Assembly (NCBI GenBank): GCA_018268135.1
Contig: JAFDXD010000042.1
Location: forward strand, 1-64,000
Origin: Bacteroidota bacterium
GTDB taxonomy: Bacteria; Bacteroidota; Bacteroidia; Chitinophagales; Chitinophagaceae
Length of the DNA stretch: 64,000 bases
Direction: 5' to 3'
The notes below the pieces were generated by a model. The model was not told where the DNA came from. It saw nothing but the letters and a program-made list of their open reading frames with translations, and ran no database searches. Shown piece by piece: positions 42,936 to 52,113 of this stretch; the stretch's first letter is position 1, and every line of letters begins with the position of its first letter. The position numbers and the translations under genes were made by a program.

Positions 42936-43970
42936 TTAATTTTTAAGTTTTCTTCTTACAAAATTTTGTGCCGATTCACCATTGGTATTATCAATCCCTA
43001 ATTTTGGTATGTATGCTTTTACAGGAATGCCGGCTTGAATGGCCCTGTCCATCACAGCTTTTGATTGCAAAGGATGATGTTCTAATAGCCCGATCGAATT
43101 AGGGAAGACGTTATCAAAGCTGTCTGTAGCTACATAAATTTCGGGGTCGTCGGCAGACATCATTGCAAGCATATCTACTTTTGCCCGGTAAGCTGTAATA
43201 GCAGGAGAAAAAAGCTGGCTTGTATCACTGATGCCATAAAAACCCATTAGCAGCTCGGGGCTAAGAATGGTTATCATAGAATCTAATGTAAGGGCGGGAT
43301 AAACTGAATATACTGCCGTAGGCCAGCTCAATACATCATAGGTAGATTGGGTAGTGTTTGCAACGATGCCTTTTACTTTTGTTGATTCTCTTTCTATTGG
43401 GTCGGTAGCATTGCTATTAGCCATATCATTATTTAAGCCAATCCATAAGCTGGTACCTGCGCCTGCAGAGCCTCCTTGTAATACCACTTTCGATTTATCA
43501 ATATTAAAAAATTGGCAGTAATACCTGATAAATTGTAAGGCTCTTTTGCAATCATTAAGAGGTTTCAACACCCCTTCATTTTCATTTGTAGGTTGTAGTA
43601 AGCGATAATTTAAATTTGCTACGGCAATTGTATCTAAAAGGTAGGTACTAATTTCATTGTTAACTCCTTTATTGGAATAGTTGTCAGATTTATCGCCGCC
43701 ACGAAAACCACCACCATGTATTTTGATTAATAAGCCTGTTGGATGCCCCGATGCCGGAACGAAAATATCAAATACTGTTTCGGGGTAATTATCATAACTA
43801 ACATTGCTATAAAATTTTGCGCCCGACGGCACAGAAATTGGCGCCGGCGATGGGCTTATGTTGAGCACGGGTGGCTCGGGTATGCTTTGATTTGTATTTT
43901 TATCACAACTACTTATTGCTATCGCAAAAAATAGGCATGTGGTTTCCAGTAAATAAGATAAGCGTTTCAT
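42936..43970 (-). CDS. alpha/beta hydrolase lipoprotein (BD-FAE/carboxylesterase-like)
   Basis: A 344-aa esterase-like enzyme with lipoprotein signal MKRLSYLLETTCLFFAIAISSC. It has the oxyanion motif IKIHGGGFRGGDKSDN, the nucleophile elbow LQGGSAGAGTSLWIGL (G-G-S-A-G), and DPEIYVATDSFDN and EHHPLQSK, where the Asp and His of the triad may lie. It resembles BD-FAE type (feruloyl/acetyl-xylan esterase) and carboxylesterase families. ATG 43970 gives the clean lipoprotein leader; the longer frame to 43997 does not. It is followed after 39 bp by the beta-helix gene, so they probably share a transcript. Confidence 0.82.
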   Translation of the reverse strand: MKRLSYLLETTCLFFAIAISSCDKNTNQSIPEPPVLNISPSPAPISVPSGAKFYSNVSYDNYPETVFDIFVPASGHPTGLLIKIHGGGFRGGDKSDNYSNKGVNNEISTYLLDTIAVANLNYRLLQPTNENEGVLKPLNDCKRALQFIRYYCQFFNIDKSKVVLQGGSAGAGTSLWIGLNNDMANSNATDPIERESTKVKGIVANTTQSTYDVLSWPTAVYSVYPALTLDSMITILSPELLMGFYGISDTSQLFSPAITAYRAKVDMLAMMSADDPEIYVATDSFDNVFPNSIGLLEHHPLQSKAVMDRAIQAGIPVKAYIPKLGIDNTNGESAQNFVRRKLKN

Positions 43971-44071
43971 AAAATTAATTTTAGTTCCCTTAATCAATTT
44001 TCAAAAAGGGGCAATAAAAAATGTCGGATAGTTATGGTTTAAATATTTTACAAAAGCTGAAATGTTTTATT

Positions 44072-45133
44072 TTATTTATTTATCACTGCATTTATTTTTT
44101 CCCACAGCGCTTTATCAAAGCCAGACACGGCAAAGCTTCGATTGCCTGGGTTAGATGACTCACCCATTCTTACAATCACCATTTTTTTAGACGGTATTAC
44201 ATAAAGACGCTGATCTTTTGCCCCCATGGCTGCATACATATCTGCAGGGGCGTTTGATACAATCGCCCCGTCATTCACATTTTGAGAGCCGGGAAGCATA
44301 TATTTTGATTTACCATTTAGCCACCATAAGTACCCGTAAGAAGGGTTTAGGTATTGCGATGTTTGAGTGGCGCTGCTTAAATAATTTTGCTGTATGATTT
44401 GTTCATTTTCCCATTTACCATTGTTTAAAGCCAGTAACCCAAACCTCGCCATGCTTCTTGCCGAGCTGTGATAAATTTTATATATCAGGCCAAATCTCCA
44501 ATAGCCATCCATCCCTATTTTGTTTTTAATTTTTTCGTTGAAATAGGTTTCAAAGCCCTGGTGGCTTGCATCCGCTATTACATCCATCAGTTTTTGAAAC
44601 ACATTGCTATATGACCATCTTGTGCCGGCATCGGCTACCCAGTCTAAATTTTTTTTAATTATAAATTGTTTTTTACTGTCGAGCCCCGAGGTCATTGTTA
44701 AGAGGTTTCTTACCGTAATAAGATTTTCTTTTTCTAATGGCATATTGGTCCAGCCGGTACCTAAATAGTCAGATACTTTATTATTGATATTGAGTAAGCC
44801 TTCTTGCGATGCTATACCGGTAGTAGCAGATACTAAAGTTTTACCGGCGCTGTTCCATTCCCAGGGGTCGGTGGCTGTTTGCCCGTTAAAATATTCTTCC
44901 ATGGCAATTTTTCCATTTATCAGTATGATAAATGATTTAGAATTTTTTTGAGCAAGAAAATCTTTTAAAGGTTGAATGGCATTTACATTCCATCCCAACG
45001 ATGCCGGGGAAACGGTTTCCCAACTGTTGCCGGAAACGGGAGGAAAGTACATGCCGGTATCGGTGCTAACTACAGGCGATGTATTTTTAACAGGCGCCAA
45101 AAGCGAGAGTGCCAATAATAAAGTCAAATACAT
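44072..45133 (-). CDS. serine hydrolase of the beta-lactamase class C/DD-peptidase fold
   Basis: A 353-aa exported penicillin-binding-like serine hydrolase (signal MYLTLLLALSLLAPVKN). The active site is S95 in NSAGKTLVSA (S-x-x-K, Lys98), followed by WSYSNVFQKL (Y-S-N) and the third motif region near VNDGAIVSN, which is not a clear KTG. LTMTSGLDSKK is typical of the beta-lactamase class C-related family. Members hydrolyse esters, D-amino-acid peptides or cyclic amides; true beta-lactamase activity is not expected. It is the first gene of the minus-strand hydrolase run, ending 101 bp before the esterase start. Confidence 0.82.
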   Translation of the reverse strand: MYLTLLLALSLLAPVKNTSPVVSTDTGMYFPPVSGNSWETVSPASLGWNVNAIQPLKDFLAQKNSKSFIILINGKIAMEEYFNGQTATDPWEWNSAGKTLVSATTGIASQEGLLNINNKVSDYLGTGWTNMPLEKENLITVRNLLTMTSGLDSKKQFIIKKNLDWVADAGTRWSYSNVFQKLMDVIADASHQGFETYFNEKIKNKIGMDGYWRFGLIYKIYHSSARSMARFGLLALNNGKWENEQIIQQNYLSSATQTSQYLNPSYGYLWWLNGKSKYMLPGSQNVNDGAIVSNAPADMYAAMGAKDQRLYVIPSKKMVIVRMGESSNPGNRSFAVSGFDKALWEKINAVINK

Positions 45134-45500
45134 TGGTTAAAAATTTAAAAAGGTAAAAACAATTTTTAACAATTTGACTGATAGAAAATAGAAAAGTTAC
45201 AAGGCTGCTGTAAAAAATAAGTAGTATGAGGAATAAAAAGCATCTCCGCCGAAGTTCGTTTCTTCACGAACCTGCATTATGTTTTATTCCGGCGTGGGGA
45301 AACGCACCGGGGGCATTCGGACAACAATCATCAATCTGTCTTGTCCTAAAATAGGTTTACACAAAACTGTTATTTACCGGTTGCTGTCATCACCAACCGG
45401 AAGTTATTTTAGGACAAGACACATTTGTAATTCTTCTGTACATTGTTGTGTCACTCACTTGTACAGCATACCTTTACTCATCATTTACCTAAGCGTATCA
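45134..45500. other. divergent intergenic region with an 85-bp repeat element
   Basis: About 370 bp between the divergent serine hydrolase and rluE genes. It holds a small hairpin (GTTCGT-TTCTTC-ACGAAC near 45255) and the complete repeat element at 45337-45421. The rluE frame is open through the element, but the amino-acid sequence before residue MPAQLSYRY is not protein-like. Confidence 0.6.
45337..45421 (+). mobile_element. 85-bp element with 17-bp perfect terminal inverted repeats
   Basis: TGTCTTGTCCTAAAATA at 45337-45353 and its exact complement TATTTTAGGACAAGACA at 45405-45421 enclose 51 bp. That interior holds a second inverted repeat (CCGGTTG at 45377-45383, CAACCGG at 45394-45400). 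It codes for nothing. Ends beginning TGT and ending ACA resemble insertion-sequence ends, so it looks like a small non-autonomous (MITE-like) element or a relic of joined IS ends. No clear target duplication was seen. Two partial copies lie near 6.6-6.7 kb. Confidence 0.75.
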
Positions 45501-46112
45501 ATGCCCGCTCAATTATCTTACCGCTACTTCATTATTAATAAACCTGCAGGTATAGTTTCACAGTTTGTAAGCACACATGCTGTAGGCTTACTGGGCAATC
45601 TTAATTTTGATTTTCCCGAGGGCACACATGCCGTAGGCCGGCTTGATAAAGACTCCGAAGGGCTATTAATATTAACTACCGATAAAAGAGTTACCCGTTT
45701 ATTATTTTTGGCAACGCAGCCGCATAAACGCAGTTACCTGGTGATGGTGCAAAACAAAATAACACCGGAAACATTTAGTAAATTAAAAGAAGGCATACCT
45801 ATTCGCATAAAAGATGGTGAATATTATACGGCAAAGCCAACAAGCATAGAAATAGTAGAAAAACCTGAAGCGCTCTATAAATTTGCTACCGATCGCAGAG
45901 ATGCATATCCGCATACCTGGTTGCTCATTACTTTAACCGAAGGTAAATACCGGCAGGTACGCAAAATGGTATTGGCTGCAAAGCACCGATGCCAAAGGCT
46001 TATACGGCTTTCAATCAGCAATATGTATTTAAACAATATGTACCCCGGAGAGGTAAAAGAGCTTGAAAAGCAGGAATTTTTTGCCTTGCTTGGTATTCGG
46101 GAGCCGGAATAA
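45501..46112 (+). CDS. rluE: 23S rRNA pseudouridine synthase, RluE-like
   Basis: A 203-aa pseudouridine synthase of the RsuA/RluB/E/F group. It opens with LSYRYFIINKPAGIVSQF and has the catalytic GTHAVGRLDKDSEGLLILTTDKRV with the essential Asp in GRLDKDSEG, then YLVMVQNKI and ITLTEGKYRQVRKM. It lacks the N-terminal S4 domain, as E. coli RluE does (target U2457). Which uridine is modified cannot be proven here. Start ATG 45501: the longer frame from 45279 includes the repeat element and is not protein-like. comEC follows after 66 bp. Confidence 0.9.
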   Translation: MPAQLSYRYFIINKPAGIVSQFVSTHAVGLLGNLNFDFPEGTHAVGRLDKDSEGLLILTTDKRVTRLLFLATQPHKRSYLVMVQNKITPETFSKLKEGIPIRIKDGEYYTAKPTSIEIVEKPEALYKFATDRRDAYPHTWLLITLTEGKYRQVRKMVLAAKHRCQRLIRLSISNMYLNNMYPGEVKELEKQEFFALLGIREPE

Positions 46113-46178
46113 AATTTAGGGTTTAAACTCTTCTTTTTTATTAAATCATAATTGTATTTTCATAGTGAAAAGTCCATT

Positions 46179-48278
46179 ATGAAAGCAAGCTATGCCATAC
46201 CTGTTTGGAAACAAGCGCCTTTTATCAGGCTTATCATACCACTGATTGCAGGTATTGTATTGCAATGGTATTTACAATTTTCTGTAGCTTTCATCGCAGC
46301 AAGCATTATAATTTTTACCGTCAGTTTTTTTGCTTTTTACACGCTCTCTTTCAGGCTAAGGTTTAAGCTGGCCTGGCTTCAGGGGGTTGTACTAAATTTT
46401 CTTATTGCTTCAATGGCATTGTTGATTACCTGGCTGCAAGATGCAAGGCATCAACAAAACTGGTACGGGCATTTGTACGCAGAGCCATCTACCCTGATAG
46501 TTAAAATAAATGAGCCATTAATTGAAAAAAGTAACTCCTATAAAGCTGATGGCCTGGTAGAAACATTATTCAAAGAAGGCAAAAGCTATGCAGTAAACGG
46601 AAAAATATTATTGTATTTTAAAAAGACAGAAACGGCAAGTTTATTAAAATATGGCGACAAGATTTTAATAAATGCGCCTTTGCAAAAAATTAAAAATTCA
46701 GGCAATCCCGGTGCATTTAATTATGAGCGTTATGCAGGGTTTCAGGGTTTATATTACAGTGTATATTTATCCCCGGCCGATTATTTGCCCCTTCATCAGT
46801 CTTCAGTTAACGTATTTTATTCCAGCATTTTTTCTGCTCAAAAATATATTATTGGATGTTTAAAAAAATATTTACCGGGCAATAAAAACACAACAGGTAT
46901 TGCAGAAGCGCTATTGATAGGCTACAAAGAAGATTTGGATAAAGACCTGGTACAAGCTTACAGCAATACAGGTGTAGTGCATGTAATAGCTATATCCGGC
47001 CTGCATTTGGGGCTAATTTATGTATTGCTGCTCTGGATATTTACACGGCTTCCTTATATTAAAAATTCCATATTCATCAGGGTTACTCTCATTTTAATTT
47101 GCCTGTGGTTATTTGCTATTTTAACCGGCGCATCGGCATCAGTATTGCGAAGTGCAGTAATGTTTACCTGTATTTTAATTGGCAGCAATTTTTTTAAGCA
47201 GGCATCTGTTTATAACTCTCTGGCGGCATCTGCATTTTTACTCCTGGCATATAACCCATATTTTTTGTGGGATGTAGGCTTTAGGTTAAGTTATTTTGCC
47301 GTGTATGGTATTGTATGGTTGCAGAAGCCCATTTATCACTTGTGGTTTATAAAAAATAAATGGCTTCAAAAAATATGGGAAATGATGAGTATTACAATTG
47401 CCGCACAAATTATTACTTTCCCCATTTGCATTTTTTATTTTCATCAATTTCCAAATTTGTTTTTAGTAACCAACCTGATTATTGTACCACTCTCAACCCT
47501 GGTGCTGTTTGCAGAAATTTTTTTAGTGGCAGTATCATGGCAGCCTTTTATTGCTGCGCTTGTTGGCAAAGTTTGCTATGGCCTGCTTTGGCTTATGAAT
47601 TTTATTATTACTACATTTAATAGCTTTTCTTTTTCGGTATTGGATAAAATATATGCCACTTCTTTAAGTACCTGGCTGTTATATGGCCTCGTATTTGGAT
47701 GTTGCGCCTGGCTATTGTACAAAATAAAAACAGCCCTGCTATGCAGTATGATTTGTGCCATAGCATTTGTGACTTTACAGTTTTATGCTACTTATAGTAA
47801 AATGCATCAGCAAAAAATTATTGTGTACAATGTGCCAAGGTATCAGGCGGTGGATTTTGTGTACAAAAACAAATTTTACTTTGTAGGAGACAGTCTGATG
47901 CAATTAGATGCAGTGCTGCAAAATTTTCATTTAAAGCCTTCCCGGGTTTTATTTCAAACAGACAAAGCTGATACGCTTGAGGCGCTCTATCATAAAAACC
48001 TGTATTGGCAATTGGGCAATAAAAAATGCATCTTCATCAACAGCAGCCTAAAGTTGCAGCCTGTTTTTAAAAAAATTAAAGTTGATATGCTGCTTATTTC
48101 AAAAAATCCTGCTATCAAAATAGAAGATATCACCAATGCCATAAGCCCGTCGGTAGTGGTTTTTGACGCATCTAACAGTTTGTGGAAAATTGAAAACTGG
48201 AAAAAAGAGTGCGAACATTTACTTTTGCGCTTCCATTCTACACCGGCACAAGGTGCTTTTATAATGGATGCAGAGTAG
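46179..48278 (+). CDS. comEC: ComEC/Rec2-family DNA uptake channel
   Basis: A 699-aa polytopic membrane protein, the inner-membrane channel for single-stranded DNA in natural transformation. It has an N-terminal membrane part with DUF4131-like OB domain (about 95-190), the Competence domain with TGIAEALLIGYKEDLDKDLVQAYSNTGVVHVIAISGLHLGLIYVL and LTGASASVLRSAVMFTCILIG, and about ten helices in all. The C-terminal 170 residues (QQKIIVYNVPRYQAVDFVYKNK) correspond to the metallo-beta-lactamase-like domain, but no HxHxDH signature remains, so nuclease activity is not expected. Start ATG 46179 (MKASYAIPVWKQAPFIR). No other competence genes lie nearby. Confidence 0.88.
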   Translation: MKASYAIPVWKQAPFIRLIIPLIAGIVLQWYLQFSVAFIAASIIIFTVSFFAFYTLSFRLRFKLAWLQGVVLNFLIASMALLITWLQDARHQQNWYGHLYAEPSTLIVKINEPLIEKSNSYKADGLVETLFKEGKSYAVNGKILLYFKKTETASLLKYGDKILINAPLQKIKNSGNPGAFNYERYAGFQGLYYSVYLSPADYLPLHQSSVNVFYSSIFSAQKYIIGCLKKYLPGNKNTTGIAEALLIGYKEDLDKDLVQAYSNTGVVHVIAISGLHLGLIYVLLLWIFTRLPYIKNSIFIRVTLILICLWLFAILTGASASVLRSAVMFTCILIGSNFFKQASVYNSLAASAFLLLAYNPYFLWDVGFRLSYFAVYGIVWLQKPIYHLWFIKNKWLQKIWEMMSITIAAQIITFPICIFYFHQFPNLFLVTNLIIVPLSTLVLFAEIFLVAVSWQPFIAALVGKVCYGLLWLMNFIITTFNSFSFSVLDKIYATSLSTWLLYGLVFGCCAWLLYKIKTALLCSMICAIAFVTLQFYATYSKMHQQKIIVYNVPRYQAVDFVYKNKFYFVGDSLMQLDAVLQNFHLKPSRVLFQTDKADTLEALYHKNLYWQLGNKKCIFINSSLKLQPVFKKIKVDMLLISKNPAIKIEDITNAISPSVVVFDASNSLWKIENWKKECEHLLLRFHSTPAQGAFIMDAE

Positions 48279-48329
48279 CTTTAAGGGCTGCTTCAAAAAT
48301 TATTTATTTTTTAAACCATTCTTATCGCC

Positions 48330-49835
48330 ATGCAAAAAAAGATATCATCGGCTCTTATATCAGTATTTTATAAAGACGGCCTTGAAAATATTATTCACTT
48401 GCTTGATAAGGCAGGCGTAGTAATTTACAGCACAGGTGGCACGCAAACTTTTATTGAGCAACTGGGTGTAAAATGCATCCCGGTAGAATCTCTTACCGGC
48501 TATCCATCCATTTTAGGAGGAAGAGTAAAAACGCTTCACCCATCTGTATTTGGCGGCATACTTGGCAAGCGCAATGATGATACGCACCTTGCTGAAATGA
48601 AGCAATTCAATATCCCCGAAATGGATTTGGTTATAGTAGATTTATACCCCTTTGAAGAAACTGTAAAATCTACAAAAGACGAAAATTTAATTATAGAAAA
48701 AATAGATATTGGCGGCCCTTCAATGATAAGGGCGGCAGCTAAAAACCACAGGGATGTAGTGGTAGTAGCAGCTAAAAAAGATTATGCCTTGCTGGAAGAT
48801 ATTTTAAAAACCCAACATGCCGAAACCAGTTTAGAGCAACGACGCCTATTTGCCATAAAGGCTTTTGATGTATGTACTGCTTACGACAATGCCATCTCCT
48901 CATACTTTAATAATATGGTAGCAGATACTCCATTTAATAAAGAAAAAAAAGTATTGCGCTATGGCGAAAATCCACATCAACAGGCAGGTTTTTTTGGCAA
49001 TTTAGAAGAAGTGTTTGAACAGTTAAATGGCAAAGAACTTTCTTACAACAATTTGGTAGATGTAGATGCGGCAGTGCATTTGATAAAAGAGTTTACCCAT
49101 ACCACTTTTGCCATCATTAAGCACACAAATGTATGCGGCATAGCCCAGGCTAACAGTGTAAAAGATGCCTGGGATAAAGCCATAGCCGGCGACCCCGAAA
49201 GCGCTTTTGGTGGAGTATTGGTTTGTAATGGCGCCATAGATTTACAAACTGCCGCCGCTATTAATGAATTGTTTTTTGAAGTACTCATTGCCCCTTCTTT
49301 TAATGCAGATGCTTTAGAAAAATTAAAATCAAAAAAGAACAGGATTTTACTTCAGCTAAAAGAAATAACATTGCCGCTTATGCAAAATAAAACCATACTA
49401 AATGGCATATTGATGCAGCAAAATGATGAAGGCAATTATGCAGAATGGAAAGAGGTAGGCGGCAGGCAAACAACCGATGAAGAAAAAGAATCTTTACAGT
49501 TTGCCAATATTGTTTGCAAGCATTTAAAAAGCAATGCCATTGCATTGGTAAAAAATAAACAACTGATAGGCAAAGGCTGTGGGCAAACCAGCAGGATAGA
49601 TGCTTTGCGCCAGGCATTGGATAAGGCCAAACAATTTAATTTTAATTTAGAAGGTGCTTTGCTTGCCAGTGATGCATTTTTCCCTTTTGATGATTGCGTA
49701 AAAATTGCACATGAGGCGGGCATTACTGCATTTATACAACCCGGTGGTTCCATAAGAGATGCAGACAGCATTAACTTTTGCAAAGAAAATAATTTAGCAA
49801 TGGTCATTACGGGCAGCAGGCACTTTAAACATTAA
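48330..49835 (+). CDS. purH: bifunctional AICAR formyltransferase/IMP cyclohydrolase
   Basis: Catalyses the last two steps of IMP synthesis. The 501-aa protein has the N-terminal cyclohydrolase (MGS-fold) domain (SALISVFYKDGLENIIHLLDKAG, YSTGGTQTFI, GRVKTLHPSVFGGIL, DIGGPSMIRAAAKNH) and the C-terminal transformylase domain (LRYGENPHQQAGFFG, KHTNVCGIAQA, DPESAFGGVL, GCGQTSRIDALRQA and the end KENNLAMVITGSRHFKH). Length and catalytic sequences (K-H-T-N) are normal. It is followed by the EamA transporter gene after 10 bp, and so probably co-transcribed. Confidence 0.96.
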   Translation: MQKKISSALISVFYKDGLENIIHLLDKAGVVIYSTGGTQTFIEQLGVKCIPVESLTGYPSILGGRVKTLHPSVFGGILGKRNDDTHLAEMKQFNIPEMDLVIVDLYPFEETVKSTKDENLIIEKIDIGGPSMIRAAAKNHRDVVVVAAKKDYALLEDILKTQHAETSLEQRRLFAIKAFDVCTAYDNAISSYFNNMVADTPFNKEKKVLRYGENPHQQAGFFGNLEEVFEQLNGKELSYNNLVDVDAAVHLIKEFTHTTFAIIKHTNVCGIAQANSVKDAWDKAIAGDPESAFGGVLVCNGAIDLQTAAAINELFFEVLIAPSFNADALEKLKSKKNRILLQLKEITLPLMQNKTILNGILMQQNDEGNYAEWKEVGGRQTTDEEKESLQFANIVCKHLKSNAIALVKNKQLIGKGCGQTSRIDALRQALDKAKQFNFNLEGALLASDAFFPFDDCVKIAHEAGITAFIQPGGSIRDADSINFCKENNLAMVITGSRHFKH

Positions 49836-49845
49836 GTAATTTTTT

Positions 49846-50775
49846 ATGCCATCCACCTCCATTAATAATAAAGGATACCTGGCTTTGGTTATCACAAGTT
49901 TTTTTTGGGGCACTACATGGGTAGCTAGCAAAATTGGCATTAGCAGCATTCCCGCTTTGCAAATGGCTGCCATACGCCAGTTGTTGGCAGGCATTATTTT
50001 GGTAGCATATTTTATTACCGTAAAAAAATTTCCCCTGCCTACCTCCAGGCAATTTGGCTGGCTTACAGTAATGGCCATGCTGATGTTTGTATTTGCAAAT
50101 GGGCTTAGCACCATGAGTTTAAATTATATCCCCGCCGGCTTAAGTGCCTTAATCGGCGCCTTGTTTCCGCTTAGCTTAGTGTTGATTGAAAGAATTTTTT
50201 TTAAAGCAAAAAAAATGACAGCCTTAACGCTTACCGGATTTTTTCTTGGCATTGCAGGCATTGCTATTGTTTTTAAAGAAAATATTTTCCACAACAATTC
50301 TCCCCATTTTAATTGGGGTGTTTTGCTTTCAGTTATTGCCATGCTATCCTGGAGCTTTGGGGCAATTTTTACTGCCCGAAACAGTGTGAATATGGATCCT
50401 TATTATTCTACCGGCTGGCAAATGCTCATAAGCTCTGTGTTTTTATTTTTATTTTCTGAAGCTGTACAGCCCTTGATGCCATTGCATCTTATCCCCTTTA
50501 AGGTATGGCTTGTAATCATTTACCTTGTAGCAATTGGTTCTATCTTAAGCTTTATGGCATTTATTTACTCTATGAAAAAATTGCCTACAGCCATTGCTTC
50601 TTTGTATGCATATATCAATCCACTGGTAGCCATGCTGCTTGCTCCCATGTTTATCAATGAAAAGCTTACTGCAAATATTTTATTGGGCTCTGTGGTAACT
50701 CTTTTGGGGGTGTTTTTAGTAAATTATAGTATTAAAAAAAATCAGAAAAAACTTATTGCTGAGCCTGAGCAATAA
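49846..50775 (+). CDS. EamA (DMT superfamily) transporter
   Basis: A 309-aa permease of the drug/metabolite transporter superfamily with ten hydrophobic helices in two EamA repeats (about 8-145 and 155-295). The family-typical sequence includes VITSFFWGTTWVASKIG at the start, NYIPAGLSALIGALFPLSLVLIERIFFKAKK, LLSVIAMLSWSFGAIF and TAIASLYAYINPLVAMLLAPMF near the end. It probably exports an amino acid, nucleobase or other metabolite; the substrate is unknown. The last 23 bp overlap the 3' end of the convergent polysaccharide deacetylase gene. Confidence 0.9.
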   Translation: MPSTSINNKGYLALVITSFFWGTTWVASKIGISSIPALQMAAIRQLLAGIILVAYFITVKKFPLPTSRQFGWLTVMAMLMFVFANGLSTMSLNYIPAGLSALIGALFPLSLVLIERIFFKAKKMTALTLTGFFLGIAGIAIVFKENIFHNNSPHFNWGVLLSVIAMLSWSFGAIFTARNSVNMDPYYSTGWQMLISSVFLFLFSEAVQPLMPLHLIPFKVWLVIIYLVAIGSILSFMAFIYSMKKLPTAIASLYAYINPLVAMLLAPMFINEKLTANILLGSVVTLLGVFLVNYSIKKNQKKLIAEPEQ

Positions 50776-52045
50776 ATTGTTGATACATCTCTTTCCATCC
50801 GGCAAATTGCTTATCGGTTCCTAAAAAATTATTGTGAAAAATAGTAATCATCTGCCCGCCATATTGTTTACAGCAATTAAAATAATATAATAATTCATCA
50901 AAGGCTTGCCGGCTATCCTGCTTTTGCTCGTAGTAGCAGTTGGCATCCATAAAGCAAAAAGGCTGTATTCTTAAGTTGGTAATTTTTTCAGCAGATAAAT
51001 CATACCACAGGTAAGAGGAAGCTACAGATGCCCTAAAACCGTTGATGCTTCCATAACCCATCGAATAATCTTCATTAATACCAGCATCTAACAGGTTTTG
51101 GTAAGTAATGGGCAAAGTAAGTTTTATATAATGTTGCCTCGATTTGTGTATCATTACATTTCCGGCCGTTTCTAATATTTTCTTTTCTTTTTTTATGATG
51201 GCCACATTTTCGTTGCTCTTCCATGATGGGTGTACCCCAATTGTATATTTTTTAGCATGTTGCTTTATCAGTTGCCACATACCATTACTGTAGGGAGAAA
51301 TATTTTTATCGTAAAGGCTGCCCCAGGTAGCCGCCAAAAAAAAATACACAGGTTTTAATCCATACTCATCATGCAATGCATTTAAAAACATGTAGCTGTC
51401 AAACGGGTCTGTATTTAACCCCAGCAATACTTTTATCCTGCTGGCAGAAGGCGCTTTTATAAAGCCGCCAATGTTTCTTAACAGGCCCTTACTTTTATAC
51501 GACCATGCTATATCAATATCATAAGTGGGCAAATAATTAAATGAAGGCAGTTTAATTTTTAATGATGGAAATTTTTGTTGTAAACAGGCTGCAAAATCCG
51601 TCAGCCAGATATTTACCAGCGGTTTATTTAAAAACCCCTGCTTAAATGCAAGAGCATTTTCATGTGCATAGCGCCCATATACATCAAGCTCATGCGGTAA
51701 GTACTCTTCGTATCGGCTTATCAAATAAAAGCTTGCTGCAAATATGTCAAATGCAAAATCACTACCGGTAGTTTTAAAAAATGCTTTGTAATGCTTTGTA
51801 TCAAAGCATTCTATTGTATGTTGAATTATCTTATCTTCAAATAGCAAAGAAGTATTTTGAATTTTAAACCCGGGGTAAGGCTCCAAAAAAGATTTATTGC
51901 TGTAATTAATTTTTGGCCCATCGTGTTTTTCAAATCCATCAGCATCTACCGTAAGGCTATAGGTAACACCCAGTTGTTCTTTAAAAATAAATTGACAAAT
52001 ATACTGTAGGCGCAGGGTGCTTGTATTTGCATAAATTAGTATCAT
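50753..52045 (-). CDS. polysaccharide deacetylase family protein
   Basis: A 430-aa protein whose C-terminal half has the NodB-like deacetylase fold: the metal-site strand FNYLPTYDIDIAWSYKS (D-x-D), YTIGVHPSWKSN (His), INEDYSMGYGSINGFRASVASSYLWY and the final TIFHNNFLGTDKQFAGW with the last active His. The N-terminal 150 residues (TSTLRLQYICQFIFKEQLG, NYSNKSFLEPYPGFKIQ, YLISRYEEYLPHELDVYGRY) match the DUF7033-type preceding domain of Bacteroidota polysaccharide deacetylases. No signal peptide is seen. The 3' end overlaps the convergent EamA gene by 23 bp. The substrate (peptidoglycan, chitin or exopolysaccharide) is unknown. Confidence 0.82.
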   Translation of the reverse strand: MILIYANTSTLRLQYICQFIFKEQLGVTYSLTVDADGFEKHDGPKINYSNKSFLEPYPGFKIQNTSLLFEDKIIQHTIECFDTKHYKAFFKTTGSDFAFDIFAASFYLISRYEEYLPHELDVYGRYAHENALAFKQGFLNKPLVNIWLTDFAACLQQKFPSLKIKLPSFNYLPTYDIDIAWSYKSKGLLRNIGGFIKAPSASRIKVLLGLNTDPFDSYMFLNALHDEYGLKPVYFFLAATWGSLYDKNISPYSNGMWQLIKQHAKKYTIGVHPSWKSNENVAIIKKEKKILETAGNVMIHKSRQHYIKLTLPITYQNLLDAGINEDYSMGYGSINGFRASVASSYLWYDLSAEKITNLRIQPFCFMDANCYYEQKQDSRQAFDELLYYFNCCKQYGGQMITIFHNNFLGTDKQFAGWKEMYQQFIAQAQQ

Positions 52046-52113
52046 AATAAAATGTAGCCTTACTAATAAAAGAGTAACCTGCTATCAGCAGGTTATTTGT
52101 TTAAAATTCAGTA

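Noticed and set aside
45279..45500. Upstream extension of the rluE frame
   Set aside because: It crosses the repeat element, and the sequence before MPAQLSYRY does not look like protein.
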